From Combretum micranthum (lineage: Eukaryota > Streptophyta > Magnoliopsida > Myrtales > Combretaceae), in contig JAMXBD010000113.1 in the NCBI GenBank assembly GCA_024138025.1, positions 1,054,001 to 1,118,000 on the forward strand: a stretch of DNA of 64,000 bases, given 5' to 3'. The notes beneath the pieces are model-generated. The model saw only the letters and a program-made list of their open reading frames with translations. It was not told where the DNA came from and ran no database searches. Made by a program: the position numbers and the translations under genes. Within the stretch, counting starts at the first letter, position 1. Every line of letters begins with the position of its first letter. Shown piece after piece: positions 34,510 to 45,253 of the stretch.

Positions 34510-34960
34510 GTGAAGTTTGAATGGGATGAGGCATGTGAGAGAAGCTTCCAAGAATTGAAACAAAGGTTAACCTTAGCCTCCGTTTTGACATGCCCAAATA
34601 ATGAAAGGTTGTTTAGTGTATACAATGATGCATCCAAGAATGGCTTAGGATGTGTGCTGATGCAAGATGATAAAGTGATAGCTTATGCATCAAGACAATT
34701 CAAACCTCACGAAAAAATTACCCAACTCATGATTTGGAGTTAGCAGCTGTAGTATTCGCTTTGAAGATATGGTGACATTATTTGTATGGACAAAAATGTG
34801 AGATTTACACGGATCATAAGAGTCTGAAGTATCTATTCACCTAGAAAGAGTTGAACATGAAGCAAAGGAGATGGTTATAACTAATTAAGAATTATGATCT
34901 AGATATAAATTACCATCTAGGAAGAGTAAAAATAGTAATTGATGCTTTGAGTCGGAAGAA
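34510..34960 (+). pseudogene. RNase H region of the chromovirus-like element
   Basis: Visible motifs are FEWDEACERSFQELKQRL, LFSVYNDASKNGLGCVLMQ and [13 protein letters not shown], then the frameshifted HYLYGQKCEIYTDHKSLKY-like stretch at about 34770-34830. This is the gypsy RNase H that follows reverse transcriptase. A frameshift near 34735 separates the halves. Confidence 0.8.
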
Positions 34961-35179
34961 TTATAGCCAAATTGCTGCTATGTTGATAGATCAATAGAAG
35001 TTATATAAGAGTTTGAGAAAATGAAGATTGAATTCACTTGGCATGATATAGACATAAAACTATTGGCCCTAATGGTACAACCCACCTTACTTGATCAAAT
35101 CAAGGAAGTTAAAAAAAAAAAAAATGGACCCCTAGATCAAAGAAATAAAAGGAAAGATTCAACAAGAAGCTTATTTAGA

Positions 35180-36000
35180 TTACTTGATCGATTTAAAAGG
35201 AGTTCTAAAGATAAAAGGAAGAATATGTGTGCCCAACAATCAAAGTCTAAAAGATGAAATCATGAATGAAGCATATAATTCAGGTTATACGGTACATCCA
35301 AGTGGAGCTAAGTTGTATCAAGATCTTAAGCGGAAATTACGGTGGGAAGGCATGAAAAGAGACATCGCTTGGTATGTTGCTTAGTGTTCTATCTACCAAA
35401 AAGTAAATGTAGAAAATCAGAGATCGAGGGGACTATTACAACTATTACCTATTCCATAATGGAAATGAGAAAAGATTACCATGGACTTTGTAACCACCTT
35501 ACCTAAGGTATAAGGAGGATATGATGCTATATGGGTAATCGTAGATCGCCTCATTAAATCCACACATTTCCTACCAATCAAGATCGCATATCCCTTCGAC
35601 AAACTAATTGCAGTATATTAAAAAAGAGATAATAAGGCTACATGGAGTGCCAGTAAACATTGTATCAGATAAAGACCCTGGATTTGTATCGAAATTGTGG
35701 AGGAGTTTACAGAAGGCAACAGGAACTAAGTTACAATTCAATACCACCTATTATACTCAAACTGATGGGAAATCAGAGAGATCAATATAGACTCTTGAGG
35801 ATATGCTCAAGATATGCATACTTGACTTTAAAGATAGTTGGGATCGATACTTACCTTTAGTAGAATTTTCATAAAACAACAGTTGTCATTCTTTAATTAA
35901 GATGGCACCATATGAGGCGCTTTTATGGAAAGAGCCTTGATTGGGCTAGAATTATTCCAAGAAACCCTGGACAAAATACAAGTAATTAAATAAAGGATGA
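35180..36000 (+). pseudogene. Integrase of the chromovirus-like element
   Basis: A zinc-binding N-part is suggested by YTVHPSGAKLYQDLKRKLRW (about 35286). The catalytic core shows MDFVTTLPK (about 35480), GYDAIWVIVDRLIKSTHFLP, GVPVNIVSDKDPGFVSKLWR and FNTTYYTQTDGKSERSI. These are standard Ty3/gypsy integrase motifs, with D residues in VDRL and SDKD. Numerous TAG/TAA codons interrupt the frame. Confidence 0.85.
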
Positions 36001-36239
36001 AAGAAGCACATGATCAGCATAAAAGTTGAGCATATTTGAAAAGGAGAGAGATAGAATTCTCTCTAGGAGATCACATGTATTTAGAAGTAACTCCCATGAA
36101 AGGTCATAGAAGATTTGGGATGAAAGGAAAACTAAGCCCACGATATATAAGACTGTATGAAATAATGGAAAAAGTTGGAGATGTGGCATATGGACTTGCT
36201 CTCCCACCGTAGTTGTTTGGAATGCACAATGTATTCAAT

Positions 36240-36480
36240 GTATCAAAGCTAAGGAAATTCATCCTAGACCCAAATCGAGTACTGGAAGTAGATCCAATTG
36301 AATTACAACCTAACTTGACGTATAAAGATACTCAATAGAGATCTTAGACACCAAGACAAAAGAACTCTAGAACAAGAGTATCAATTATGTTAAAGTAAGA
36401 TGGAACTAAAATTTAGGAAAGAGGCAACTTGGGAAACATAAAGCGAAATAAATGAGAAGTTTCCTTACCTATTTTGGTCC
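36240..36480 (+). pseudogene. Chromodomain-like C-terminal tail of the integrase
   Basis: VSKLRKFILDPNRVLEVD, then ELQPNLTYKDT and a decayed stretch ending in EATWE-like and FPYLF-like residues, matches the region following integrase in chromoviruses. There the tail helps target heterochromatin. Stops break it. It ends about 40 bp before the purine tract. Confidence 0.6.
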
Positions 36481-36517
36481 TAGGTATGTATTAAAAGTTT
36501 GGAGGACAACTTTTTCT

Positions 36518-36531
36518 AAAGGTGGGGAAGG
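36518..36531 (+). other. Polypurine tract of the chromovirus-like element
   Basis: AAAGGTGGGGAAGG lies immediately before the 3' LTR, as expected for the plus-strand priming site. Confidence 0.8.
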
Positions 36532-38982
36532 TATGAAGTCTTATAATTTTACCCTACTCGAAATCTAAGATTTAGCAAGTATTGGCAAGTCGAGTAGTGA
36601 TTGAGCCTAAAAAATACTCAAAACCTTAATAACTGGATCCCCTAAACTCTAATTTCGAAATAAAAAACCCTAAATGTATATTAAACCTTAGCATGTAATA
36701 AAATCTAAATTTTAGGAACTTCAATTTGAAATTCTATGCATACGGTTGTGATGAGGACATTCAAATTAGTAAACACAGAAGTTTTCACCTCTAAACACCA
36801 TAGGATATATAGTTGTGATAAGATATTGCATTGCATAGGAATTGGACTTGTATTGTAAAATTTTCCAATAAGTTTTGTTACCGCCTTAGTGCATATATAT
36901 ATATATATCGTAATCTACCGATTCGTCCACTCCTTTTCCTTTTTCCTTTCCTTTCTTTTTCTCCTATTAGTTTCTTTCTTCTCTGGAAGTTTATGAAATT
37001 CGATTGATGAAACCAACAAAACTCTAAAACTTAAAAAATTTATAACTCACAAAATGTACCTCCATTTCCAAATTTGCAAGAGACATTGTGATCCTGGTTC
37101 TATGTTCTTCAAAATAACAGCATACCTAATAAGGTTTCTTTTGCCTCCAAATTTAGGACAAATCGAAGCGTTGGGTATTCAACGACAAAGTCGATTCAAT
37201 ATTCTTAAGTTTTATAAGTAAATCCTCAGTTTTCACTTACTACATTGCATTCCTTAAACTTAAAAGAGTGTTTTCTTCTATTGTATTGGTGAAAACTTTG
37301 ACTTCTTGGGCTAACCTTTGGATTACTTCAATAATTAACGATGCTACCATTGTGAATGGAGTTTTTTATGATTTACTACTTGATTGTGTTATACTACTAT
37401 TATACTACTATTTTATGATGTATTGGTGATAATTTTTAAGTTAAAAAATCCATAAAGGTGTTACAAGATTTGGAAGTATAAATTGGAGCGTCCAAAGGGA
37501 GTTTGAAGTGAAAATCATCCTACACTACCCTTATACACAACCAGTATACTTTGGTCGTGTATGTGTATTTCTTTATCAACATGCCTTTTTTTATGCAATT
37601 AAAGTCCTACACGACCCATGTACGAAGGTCATGTATGTGTAAAAATGAATGAGGCAAAGAAAAATGGATGCCAAACCTAGTCTATCCCACCCTAAGCACA
37701 ACCATGCATAAATGGTTTTAGTATCTCCAAGCCACGTAAGCCACTTCCACTATTAAATAACCATCTACACAAGTTGTGCAGCTTGTTGGTGTACGTTATA
37801 AAATTCCCATTCTTGAGGAATTCTTACCACCACTTCAATAATCCACTTGACTCATTCCATTAACTTAATTAAGTGATTTAAGACATGGAATTAAGCTTTA
37901 AAATTAAGAATATGGGTTTAAGTCCAAGAAATATATGCAAAGGATGTGGAGCATGATAAAACACTGATATTGGTGCATGAATTGCCTGAATTGATTCTTG
38001 TGTGAATTGTTGCATTTACCAATATCTTACTCATATGGAGTGGAGTATATAATGGTTGATCACCTTGAATTTATTAATGATTATTTGGTTATAACTAAAA
38101 TAAGCACATGCATTATATGATATTGCATTTTATATGTCGTCACGGTCTGATGATGGAATGATAGGAAAATTTAAGTTATTGATATATCCATTTCATTAAA
38201 GTTAAGCTACCTTTGGATTAAGCACCTTAAGGCCTTCATGAGGAAAAATTAAGTTAAGTGAAGTTCCAATTTCATAGAACGAACTAACTGATATGGGGAA
38301 GTCACGGACTACAAAACCATTTCAAACCATTGTCTCGGGTCAAATCATAAGCCACCCCTGACTTGAGTACTTTAACGCTACCATGAGACTTGTGATAAGT
38401 GAATTTCAGTTTGGATGACTTAGATGCTGATGAAACTTAGTATTCCCCAAACCTTAGGTCAAGGAGGGGTCAAATCTTGGACCCTACATCGGCCACTGGA
38501 AGACCGCATGCAATGCTAGCATTGTATATGGTTGTACATGCATAGTATATATTTGATAACTTGTTTGCTTGCTTGTTAAGTGGTATGAGGATATCACACT
38601 CCCATCTCATTGAATTGTGGTTTTGCTCACCTCCCTATAGTGTAACTTAACGTGCAAGTACGCTAAGATAGGTATATAACCTAACCAAGCGCACTACTTC
38701 GATAAGCCAATTGATTTTGGGATTCATGGGTAGATTTTTGCAAGAAAGGCTAGATAGAGGAACTACCTATGTTACATCCCGATTTTAAAGTCCTTTTGAA
38801 CATACTATATCTTTTGTTATTAAGTAATTCAGTTAAGAAAAGACAACTAGTGTGATGATAAAACGGTATTTGTAAAGCCTTGCTTTTGTTAAAAGTGCTT
38901 GGTTTAATTCCTAAGTATTGTTACCGAGACGGTTCGCGAATGCTATTATGACTGGTATGAGCATTCGTGGCGGGTTGTCACA
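36532..38982 (+). repeat. 3' LTR of the chromovirus-like element
   Basis: This 2451-bp copy is collinear with 22693-25218. Its start is mutated (TATGAAGTC) and its end TTGTCACA is intact. A short TA run at 36894-36908 is specific to this copy. Confidence 0.85.
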
Positions 38983-39009
38983 ATAAGAATACCCTCCGGG
39001 CATGACAAA

Positions 39010-39560
39010 TAGATTTAAGTAATTGAAAAAATGGATCGATGTTTATAAAAAGTGGTGAAAATAGGGAATTAATATTTTAAGTGATTTAAAAAGGGATTAA
39101 CATTCATTTTAGTATTACAAAGGTGTGCTGAGTGTCTTCACCAAAATAGTTGCATTAGTATTTTTTATAAGGGTAAATGTCACATTTGGTACTTCAATTT
39201 TACTAATTTGTACAATTAATTATCTAAAATTTAAAAGTACTAATTTACTACATATGAACCTTATGAGTTAATTTATAGTACCTAGATGGCATAGTTAATT
39301 GCAAAGATGATAAAGTTTATTTGTAAAATTTATATAATTAATTACAAAAGCAGGCAAAATTTAGATGAAAAATCGATATTTTTAAACTTTAGGTAGACAA
39401 TTATACAAATTGGCTAAATTTATGCATCCAATATAACATTCACCTTTTTATAATGACATAATAATGATCCCTTATTTACACCACTTATTAAGGTGTTGAT
39501 CCCTCTTGAATTACTTAAAATATTGATATTTAATTTAAACTTACCTCTGAATTGCTAATC
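39010..39560. mobile_element. MITE-like palindrome hosting a Mutator-like MITE
   Basis: The left part (TTAATATTTTAAGTGATTT, then AAAGGGATTAACATTC) is matched in inverse by the right part (GTTGATCCCTCTTGAATTAC, then TTAAAATATTGATA). The interior was later split by 39171-39444. The words resemble those at 18410-18745, so both may belong to one family. Confidence 0.5.
39171..39444. mobile_element. Mutator-like MITE with a perfect 9-bp target duplication
   Basis: This is a 274-bp element with long inverted arms. The left arm GGGTAAATGTCACATTTGG pairs with the inverted right arm GGTGAATGTTATATTGGATG, and the match continues through ATTTGTACAATTA / ATTTGTATAATTG. TTTTTATAA is duplicated exactly at 39162-39170 and 39445-39453. 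Nine-base duplications plus long TIRs are typical of the Mutator superfamily. It has no coding capacity. Confidence 0.8.
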
Positions 39561-39657
39561 CTTTGGTGTAATTTTCCTTTTCTTAAATTCACCCTATCAT
39601 TTTACATAATCCAAAAACATTCGAATCTTTCGAAACATTGATCCTGGATTGTTTTGC

Positions 39658-39678
39658 AAAAAAAAAAAAAAAAAAAAC
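39658..39678. repeat. Poly(A) run
   Basis: There are 21 consecutive A residues. No upstream retroposon body was recognised, so it is listed as a simple repeat. Confidence 0.9.
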
Positions 39679-40032
39679 CTCATTTAGACACGTCAAGCTC
39701 AAATTCTTACAAACAGATCAGGCTTTTCTCACTGGCATGAAAACGGACAAAAAGTTACACGATTTACAAACTTAACATCTAGGCACAAATTCTTACTTTA
39801 CATGTAATAGTTACAATATTATCTCTTCAACCATAAAACAACCTTTAATACATTTTCAACCACTTATTCATATTGATTTTCCGAGTTCTTTTGGTTTTCA
39901 TGATGAGAATGTAAGATAAATTTACAAGTTTCATAATTCAATATTTCATAAATTATATTACAGAATCTTTGAACTTCATGATTTTCACAACAACAAAATG
40001 GATAAGATACATACCTTTATCTATAACCATAC

Positions 40033-40517
40033 TGTCACGGTCTTGGGCTTTCGCTAGCACACTTAAACCGTGCGGCGCTTACTATCCTACCGCTGTAGTA
40101 GTAAGCAAGCCTAAAATCTGTAAGCAACACACACAAGCAACAAGGATAACCAACAAGTAAAAAAGGGACACGGGCAACGAATCAATATATGATAGCACAC
40201 TTCTCATTAATATCAAAAGGTTACAAGGCAACAGAAAAGTGTGTGTGGGGGTAATGTGTAAGATGGGCTATCATTGACTGTGGGCAGTCAACCGGTGAGT
40301 AGAAGCTTCAATCCAGAAGAGTACTCACACCCCCACAAAGAGCTTTATATGCATTCTTAGCTCTTGCAGGAGCAGACATTACATTTCTTGAGGAGGCAAC
40401 ACCCCCAAAATAAAATAAAAGAAATTACAAGAAAATATCTATGCTACTAGAATTACAAAGGAGTCCCTCCCCCCCCCCCCCCCCCCATATGTACATGGAT
40501 AAAAGAGGATGCTCGCA
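40033..40517. mobile_element. Solo LTR inserted in the copia 2 LTR, with an 18-base C run
   Basis: This 485-bp segment starts TGTCACGGTC and ends GCTCGCA. It is flanked by CATAC (40028-40032) and CATAG (40518-40522). The intact LTR at 46672-46683 shows the empty site with a single CATAG. TG..CA-type ends with a 5-bp duplication and no internal region make it a solo LTR or a very small TRIM. Its first ten bases match the outer end of the antisense TRIM family at 2930-4245, but the rest differs. Confidence 0.75.
40469..40486. repeat. Poly(C) run
   Basis: There are 18 consecutive C residues inside the solo LTR. Such runs are unusual in AT-rich plant DNA and prone to length errors. Confidence 0.95.
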
Positions 40518-41287
40518 CATAGCAATATCTTGAATTTGAAGAATAAGAATAAGAATACTTTAATTTCTTCAAGATCACCTTATCCCTCCAATCCAACCTT
40601 ATTTCACCAAAGGAATGATTTCTCTTCCTTTCTTTAATTTGATGTGATGATTTTAAAACATAAAGACAAGAGTAAGTGCTATCTCTTAATGCCAACTCTT
40701 GTACATATATATAAGGGTAGGAAGAGGACCATACCTCTTCATGAAACATTGTCTCCCATCAAGACACCTATTATGAAGAGTTACAACTCTTCATATATAT
40801 CATTTCATATTTGGGCCACAATTTCTTACATTCTCCCACTTGGCCCATATATGCTTCTTTAATAACTTAGAATAAACATAATGTGCACGATAACATTATT
40901 CTAAGTTTTCATTATGTTGACTATACCATATATCACATTATTAAATTAAAAATTAATTAGAGTCATGGCGGTTGTACGTCATCATCTCGACATAGTTCCT
41001 TCCATGTACTACATAATTAATCTCTAATTTGACCTTAACTTAATGAAGAGATAAATAAAGGTCTAACTTTAATGTCTTTATGAAGACAATTCCTGCTAAC
41101 ATAATTCTATTACAATCATGTATACAATATAGAAAAACAGGAAATATCAGAAATACTATAATTGAGCTCGAGAGTGTCATACAAACAAATACAATAATCT
41201 TTAATCAGGACGTTCTATAATGCCCATTCTTTCAACATGCTCTCTAAAAATATTAGGCTAATCCTTTTGTTAATGGATCTGCAACCA

Positions 41288-41560
41288 TTAGTTTTGTACT
41301 AATATGTTTGATTGACACCTTTGTTTCTGAACTTCTTCTTTAACGGCCAAGTATTTTATCTCCATGTGTTTTGCACCCTTTGAATACTTGTCGTTCTTTG
41401 AGAAGAAGACTGCTGCGGAGTTGTCACAGTAAATTTTCAGCGGCTTACTAATAGTGTCGACAACTTGAAGCCCTGAAATAAATTCCGCAGCCATAAGCCA
41501 TGAATTGTGGCCTCAAAGCAAGCCACAAATTCTGCTTCCATAGTCGATGCAGCAATGACA
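41288..41560 (-). pseudogene. RNase H of copia element 2
   Basis: [18 protein letters not shown] sequence (about 41545-41500), then [20 protein letters not shown] and AKHMEIKYLAVKEEVQ, gives the usual copia RNase H motifs with the catalytic CDN. The frame changes at about 41494. Confidence 0.85.
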
Positions 41561-41899
41561 GACTGCTTCGCACTTTTCCATGAGATTGCCCTTTCAGCTA
41601 ATAGAAACAGGTAACCAAATGTGGATTTTCTTATATCAACACATCCAGCATAATCAATCTAAATAACCAACCACCTCTAATGATCGGACCTTCTATAAGT
41701 GAGCATGTGGTCCTTCGTTCCTTACAAGTATCTCAAAACTTTCTTGCAGCTTCCAGTGATCCAATCCTGGATTACTTTGATATCTGCCCAACATCCCAAC
41801 TAAAACTGATGTCGGGTCTAGTACAAGTTTGAAGATACATCAAACTCCCAACAACAGATGCATAATGAATTGTTGCCATTTGTTCTCGTTCCAAATCAT

Positions 41900-43220
41900 T
41901 CTTTGGACATTGCATATACCAAATTTATCTCCTTTCTGAATTGGAACTTTACTACAACATTTGTCCATCTTAAATCTTTCTAGAACTTTATTGATATAAG
42001 CCTTTTATAAGCCTAACAATCCTTGTGATCTATCACGGAATATTTCAATTCCTATCACACATGTTGCCTCTCCCATATCTTTCATTTCAAAGCTCTTAGA
42101 AAGAAAATTCTTGGTTTCACGTAATAAACCAAGGTCATTAGCAGCAATTAGATATCGTCAACATACAGGACTAAGAAAACAAATTGCTCCCACTAACCTT
42201 CATATATACACCGATCAACGGTGTTTTCTTTAAAACCAAAAGAAGTTATGGTATCATTGAACTTAAGATACCATTGGCGAGAAGCTTGTTTAAGTCCATA
42301 TATTGACTTCTTAAGTTTACACACCATATGCTCCTTTCCTTTAATTGAGAAGCCTTCAGGTTGGTCCATAAACTTCTTCTTCCAAATCTCCATTAAGAAA
42401 GGGTCTTAACATCCATTTGGTGTAACTCTAGATCATAATGAGCAACCAAAGCCAAAATGATCCTAAGTGAGTCTTTCTTTGAGACCGGTGAAAAAGTTTC
42501 TTTATAATCAATACCATCCTTCTGAGTGAAGCCTTTGGCAACAAGTCTAGTTTTATGTCGTTCAACATTGCCATTTGAGTCTCGCTTTGTCTTAAAGACC
42601 TATTTACAACCAACTCTTTTACAACCTTTTGGCAATTCAACGAGTTCCCAGACTTGGTTTTGATCCATAGATTTCAACTCATCTTTCATGGCATTTACCC
42701 ACTTAATAGAATCATTACATTTAATGGCTTGTGAGAATGAAACTGGATCATTGTCAATTCCTATGTCAAGTTCTGACTCTTGTAGATAAACCACATAATC
42801 ATTAGGAATAGCAGATCTTCTCTCTCTTTGAGATCTTCTCAATGCTATTTCATGTGGTTCCTCCACTATAGGGTTATCGCTTATAACTTCATGATGTGTT
42901 TGATCCGTTACTTGTTGTTCCTCACTTTGGTGAAGTTCTACAATATTAGGATCAATTGGCTTGGAAGGTAAAAGTATAGGAACTTCTACCCTAACTTCTT
43001 TAATGCACACATCATGTCGTTCTTTACTCCCACTAATTTCACCATTTTCAATAAACTTGGCATTTCCAGTTTCAACAATTCTTGTACTATGATTAGGACA
43101 GTAAAACCTAAATCCTTTGGACTTTTCAGGATATCCTATAAAGAATCCACTAACTGTTCTAAAGTCCAATTTCTTTTCTTGTGGATTATAAATCCTTACT
43201 TCTGCAGGACAACCCCACAC
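41900..43220 (-). pseudogene. Linker and reverse transcriptase of copia element 2
   Basis: A 206-codon open frame (43220-42600) covers the integrase tail (RIYNPQEKKLDFRTVSGFFI), the variable linker with RRSQRERRSAIPNDYVVYL, and the RT start (AMKDELKSMDQNQVWELVEL, then GCKRVGCK). RT continues in broken frames. 42393-42193 has MEIWKKKFMDQPEGFSIKGK, KSIYGLKQASRQWYLKFN and FGFKENTVDRCIYE. The YVDD active site lies around 42160 (LVLYVDDI-like), damaged at its end. Weaker homology continues to about 41900. Confidence 0.85.
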
Positions 43221-43231
43221 ATGTAGGTGTC

Positions 43232-43736
43232 TTAAACTAGGTTTCCTTCCAGTCCACAGTTCAAAAGGGTCTTTGGAACTGCTTTACTAGGAACCCTGTT
43301 TAATAAATATACTGCAGTTTTTAATGCATAAACCCACATGGATATAGGTAATGATGAATGACTTAACATACTCCTAACCATGTCTAATAATGTACAATTC
43401 CGCCTCTCTGCTTTCTGGTGTGCCTGGCATAGTGTATTGAGTACATATGCCATGCTTTTCAAGAAATTTGGCAAATGGACCCAGGCATTGCCCCGATTCA
43501 TCATACTTCCCATAGTATTCACCACCCCTATCGGATCTTACAATTTTCACTTTTCTATCTAATTGTCTCTTAACCTCATTAATGTACACCTCAAGGGCAT
43601 TCAGATTGAGATTTTTCATGCAAAAGATAGACATAAGTATAGCGTGAAAAATCATCAATAAAGGTGATAAAATACTTTTCTCTACCAAAAGATGGAGCAT
43701 CAAAAGGTCCGCATATATCTGTATGTATAATTTCAA
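43232..43736 (-). pseudogene. Integrase core and C-part of copia element 2
   Basis: [20 protein letters not shown] (second catalytic Asp region), then [14 protein letters not shown] and a frame change before [20 protein letters not shown] and [16 protein letters not shown]. The expected PQQNGVAERRN segment is damaged ([10 protein letters not shown]) at the frameshift near 43400, so the catalytic Glu is in doubt. Confidence 0.85.
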
Positions 43737-44480
43737 GAAGTTGTGCTTCTTGTAGCTCCTTTCTTAGTGTGTCGAGTTTGTTTTCCTTTAATACAATCAA
43801 CACACATTCCAAGGTCAATAAAATCCAAAGTAGGAAGAATTCATTCTTTACTAATCCTTGCAATCTTTCTTTGGATATGTGACCTAAACGTTTATGCCAC
43901 AAGTAAGCAGAGTTATCATTAATCAAACTACGTTTAGTTCCAATATTATGATGCAAGGTCATTAAGGTCTCAGCAAAATAATCATCAAGTTTAAACTTGT
44001 AAAGACCATCACATAAAATTCTTGAACCATACAGTTTATTGTCCTTATATAAACTGAAAGATTCAAATCCAAACTTAAAAGAAAAACCTAATACATCAAG
44101 TTTTGATAAAGAAACCAAATTGCGAGAAAATGTAGGAACATAAAGGGTTTGGAACAAATCCAAGTGATGCCCAGTCTCCAAAATCAAGCGATAAGTCCCG
44201 ATTCCTTCAACTGAAGCTTTGTTTCCATTTCCCATGAATACAAAATTCTCATTTGGCTTTATAGTTTGGATCGTAAGGAATCCTTGCATAGTATTGGAAA
44301 TATGAGTTGTCGAGCCAGAATCAATCCACCATGTATTATAAGGAACTTGTGTAAGGTTTGATTCAAAACAAACAAAAGCACAAGGCTTACCTTTCTTTTC
44401 GAACCAAGCCTTACGTTTCAAGCAGTCTTTCTTCAAGTGTCCAATCTTTCTACAGAAATGGCACTTGATTTCCTTTTTGT
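43591..44480 (-). pseudogene. Zinc knuckle, protease and GAG-pre-integrase of copia element 2
   Basis: The CCHC knuckle (CHFCRKIGHLKKDC, about 44463-44422) is followed by a long open frame. The protease active-site motif WWIDSGSTTHI (about 44330-44298) is intact, as are YVPTFSRNLVSLSKLDVLG and the GAG-pre-integrase motif LWHKRLGHISKERLQGLV. The integrase then starts with IIHTDICGPFD and ITFIDDFSRYTYVYLLHEKS, with its first aspartates present. The 281-codon open stretch is the longest intact piece of this element. It leaves frame at about 43591. Confidence 0.9.
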
Positions 44481-44499
44481 GGATTTGTGCATCTTTAGA

Positions 44500-45253
44500 A
44501 GATTCATTTAGGTTGTGTAAACCTTTCTTCTTAAATTTTCTAGCTCTTTTCTTTGAACTCGATGCAACTTCTTGATGACTTGTAAAATGAACAAATGAGT
44601 CTTTTGGTTCTTTAATCTTGTTTCCTCCTGAATTAGCATACTGGTCAATTCATTGATATTCCACTTATCCTTTATAGTGTTATAATTCATTTGAAAAGGC
44701 CCATATTATTCAGGAGGCAAGGAGTTCAATATGAACTGTACCAAAAAGAACTCATCCACAGTCATTCCTAAAGTCCTTAATTTTGCCGCTATATTTGTCA
44801 TTTCAAGGACATGCTCATGCATAGTACGAGACCCATCAAACTTCATGTTGGTCAAAGTACCCATCAATGTACTAGCAAGAGATTTGTCAGCAGTTTGAGA
44901 ACGCTCTTCCACAAATTTAATAAATTCCTTAGCATTATTAGTCTGGGGAAGAGTAGCTTTAATGTTGTTTGCTACTGTCATTCTCATAAACATTAAGCTT
45001 AATCTGTTCGACCTCTCCCAAAATTTATGGAGACGTTTTTCCTCATCACTGTTTTCATCAATAATAGCAGCGGGTTTCTCATTTGAAGAGACAAGTCAAG
45101 ATCCAAAACACCTAAGTGAAATTGGACCTGCTCATGCCAATCTGAGAAATTCAATCCATTAAATATCGGAACAGATGAAGCGTGAGAATGCAGAGAAACA
45201 GGAATAGATACTTCAATAATAAAAGATACGGTAAGCATTAATGCTTTGAACAA
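44500..45253 (-). pseudogene. gag of copia element 2
   Basis: Minus-strand pieces with small breaks are seen. 45253-44999 has SVPIFNGLNFSDWHEQVQFH, the copia gag start. 44993-44706 has EERSQTADKSLASTLMGTL, SRTMHEHVLEMTNIAAKLRT and FLVQFILNSLPPE, the UBN2 domain, ending in a stop. 44690-44508 has WNINELTSMLIQEETRLKNQ. A frameshift around 45000 and the stop at about 44704 separate what should be one frame. Confidence 0.9.

Larger units (their letters stand above)
22693..38982 (+). mobile_element. Ty3/gypsy chromovirus-like retrotransposon with about 2.5-kb LTRs
   Basis: A plus-strand element spans 16.3 kb, including 5.3 kb of later insertion. The 5' LTR is 22693-25218 and the 3' LTR is 36532-38982. 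They open TGTGATGCC / TATGAAGTC and close TTGTCACA. A primer-binding site (25239-25250) and a purine tract (36518-36531) flank the internal part. Order: gag (25913-26932, resuming 32197), protease (about 33272-33520), reverse transcriptase (about 33660-34450), RNase H (34510-34960), integrase (35180-36000) and a chromodomain-like tail (about 36250-36480). The long LTRs, the order and the C-terminal tail fit the Tekay/Del-type chromoviruses. Many in-frame stops show it is inactive. The flanks GATAG and ATAAG do not make a convincing duplication. Confidence 0.85.
38983..39909. other. Intergenic stretch with nested palindromic elements
   Basis: No gene is seen. The stretch holds a palindromic element (about 39010-39560) interrupted by a Mutator-like MITE (39171-39444), and a 21-base A run (39658-39678). 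The last five bases (39905-39909) are the GAGAA duplication of the next copia element. Confidence 0.6.
39910..40830 (-). repeat. 3' LTR of copia element 2, interrupted by a solo LTR
   Basis: It begins TGTAAGATAAATTTACAAG and ends CACAATTTCTTACA. It matches 46558-46955 apart from the insertion at 40033-40517 and about 35 bp (around 40760-40793) missing from the other copy. Confidence 0.9.

Noticed and set aside
22693..38982. Two separate gypsy elements at 22.7-26.9 kb and 32.2-39.0 kb
   Set aside because: Collinear LTRs, a single gag frame shared across the insertion, and the TATAT duplication show one element split by another.
40453..40749. A glycine-tailed protein on the minus strand
   Set aside because: The glycine run is the 18-base C tract read backwards. 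The frame crosses from a copia LTR into a solo LTR.
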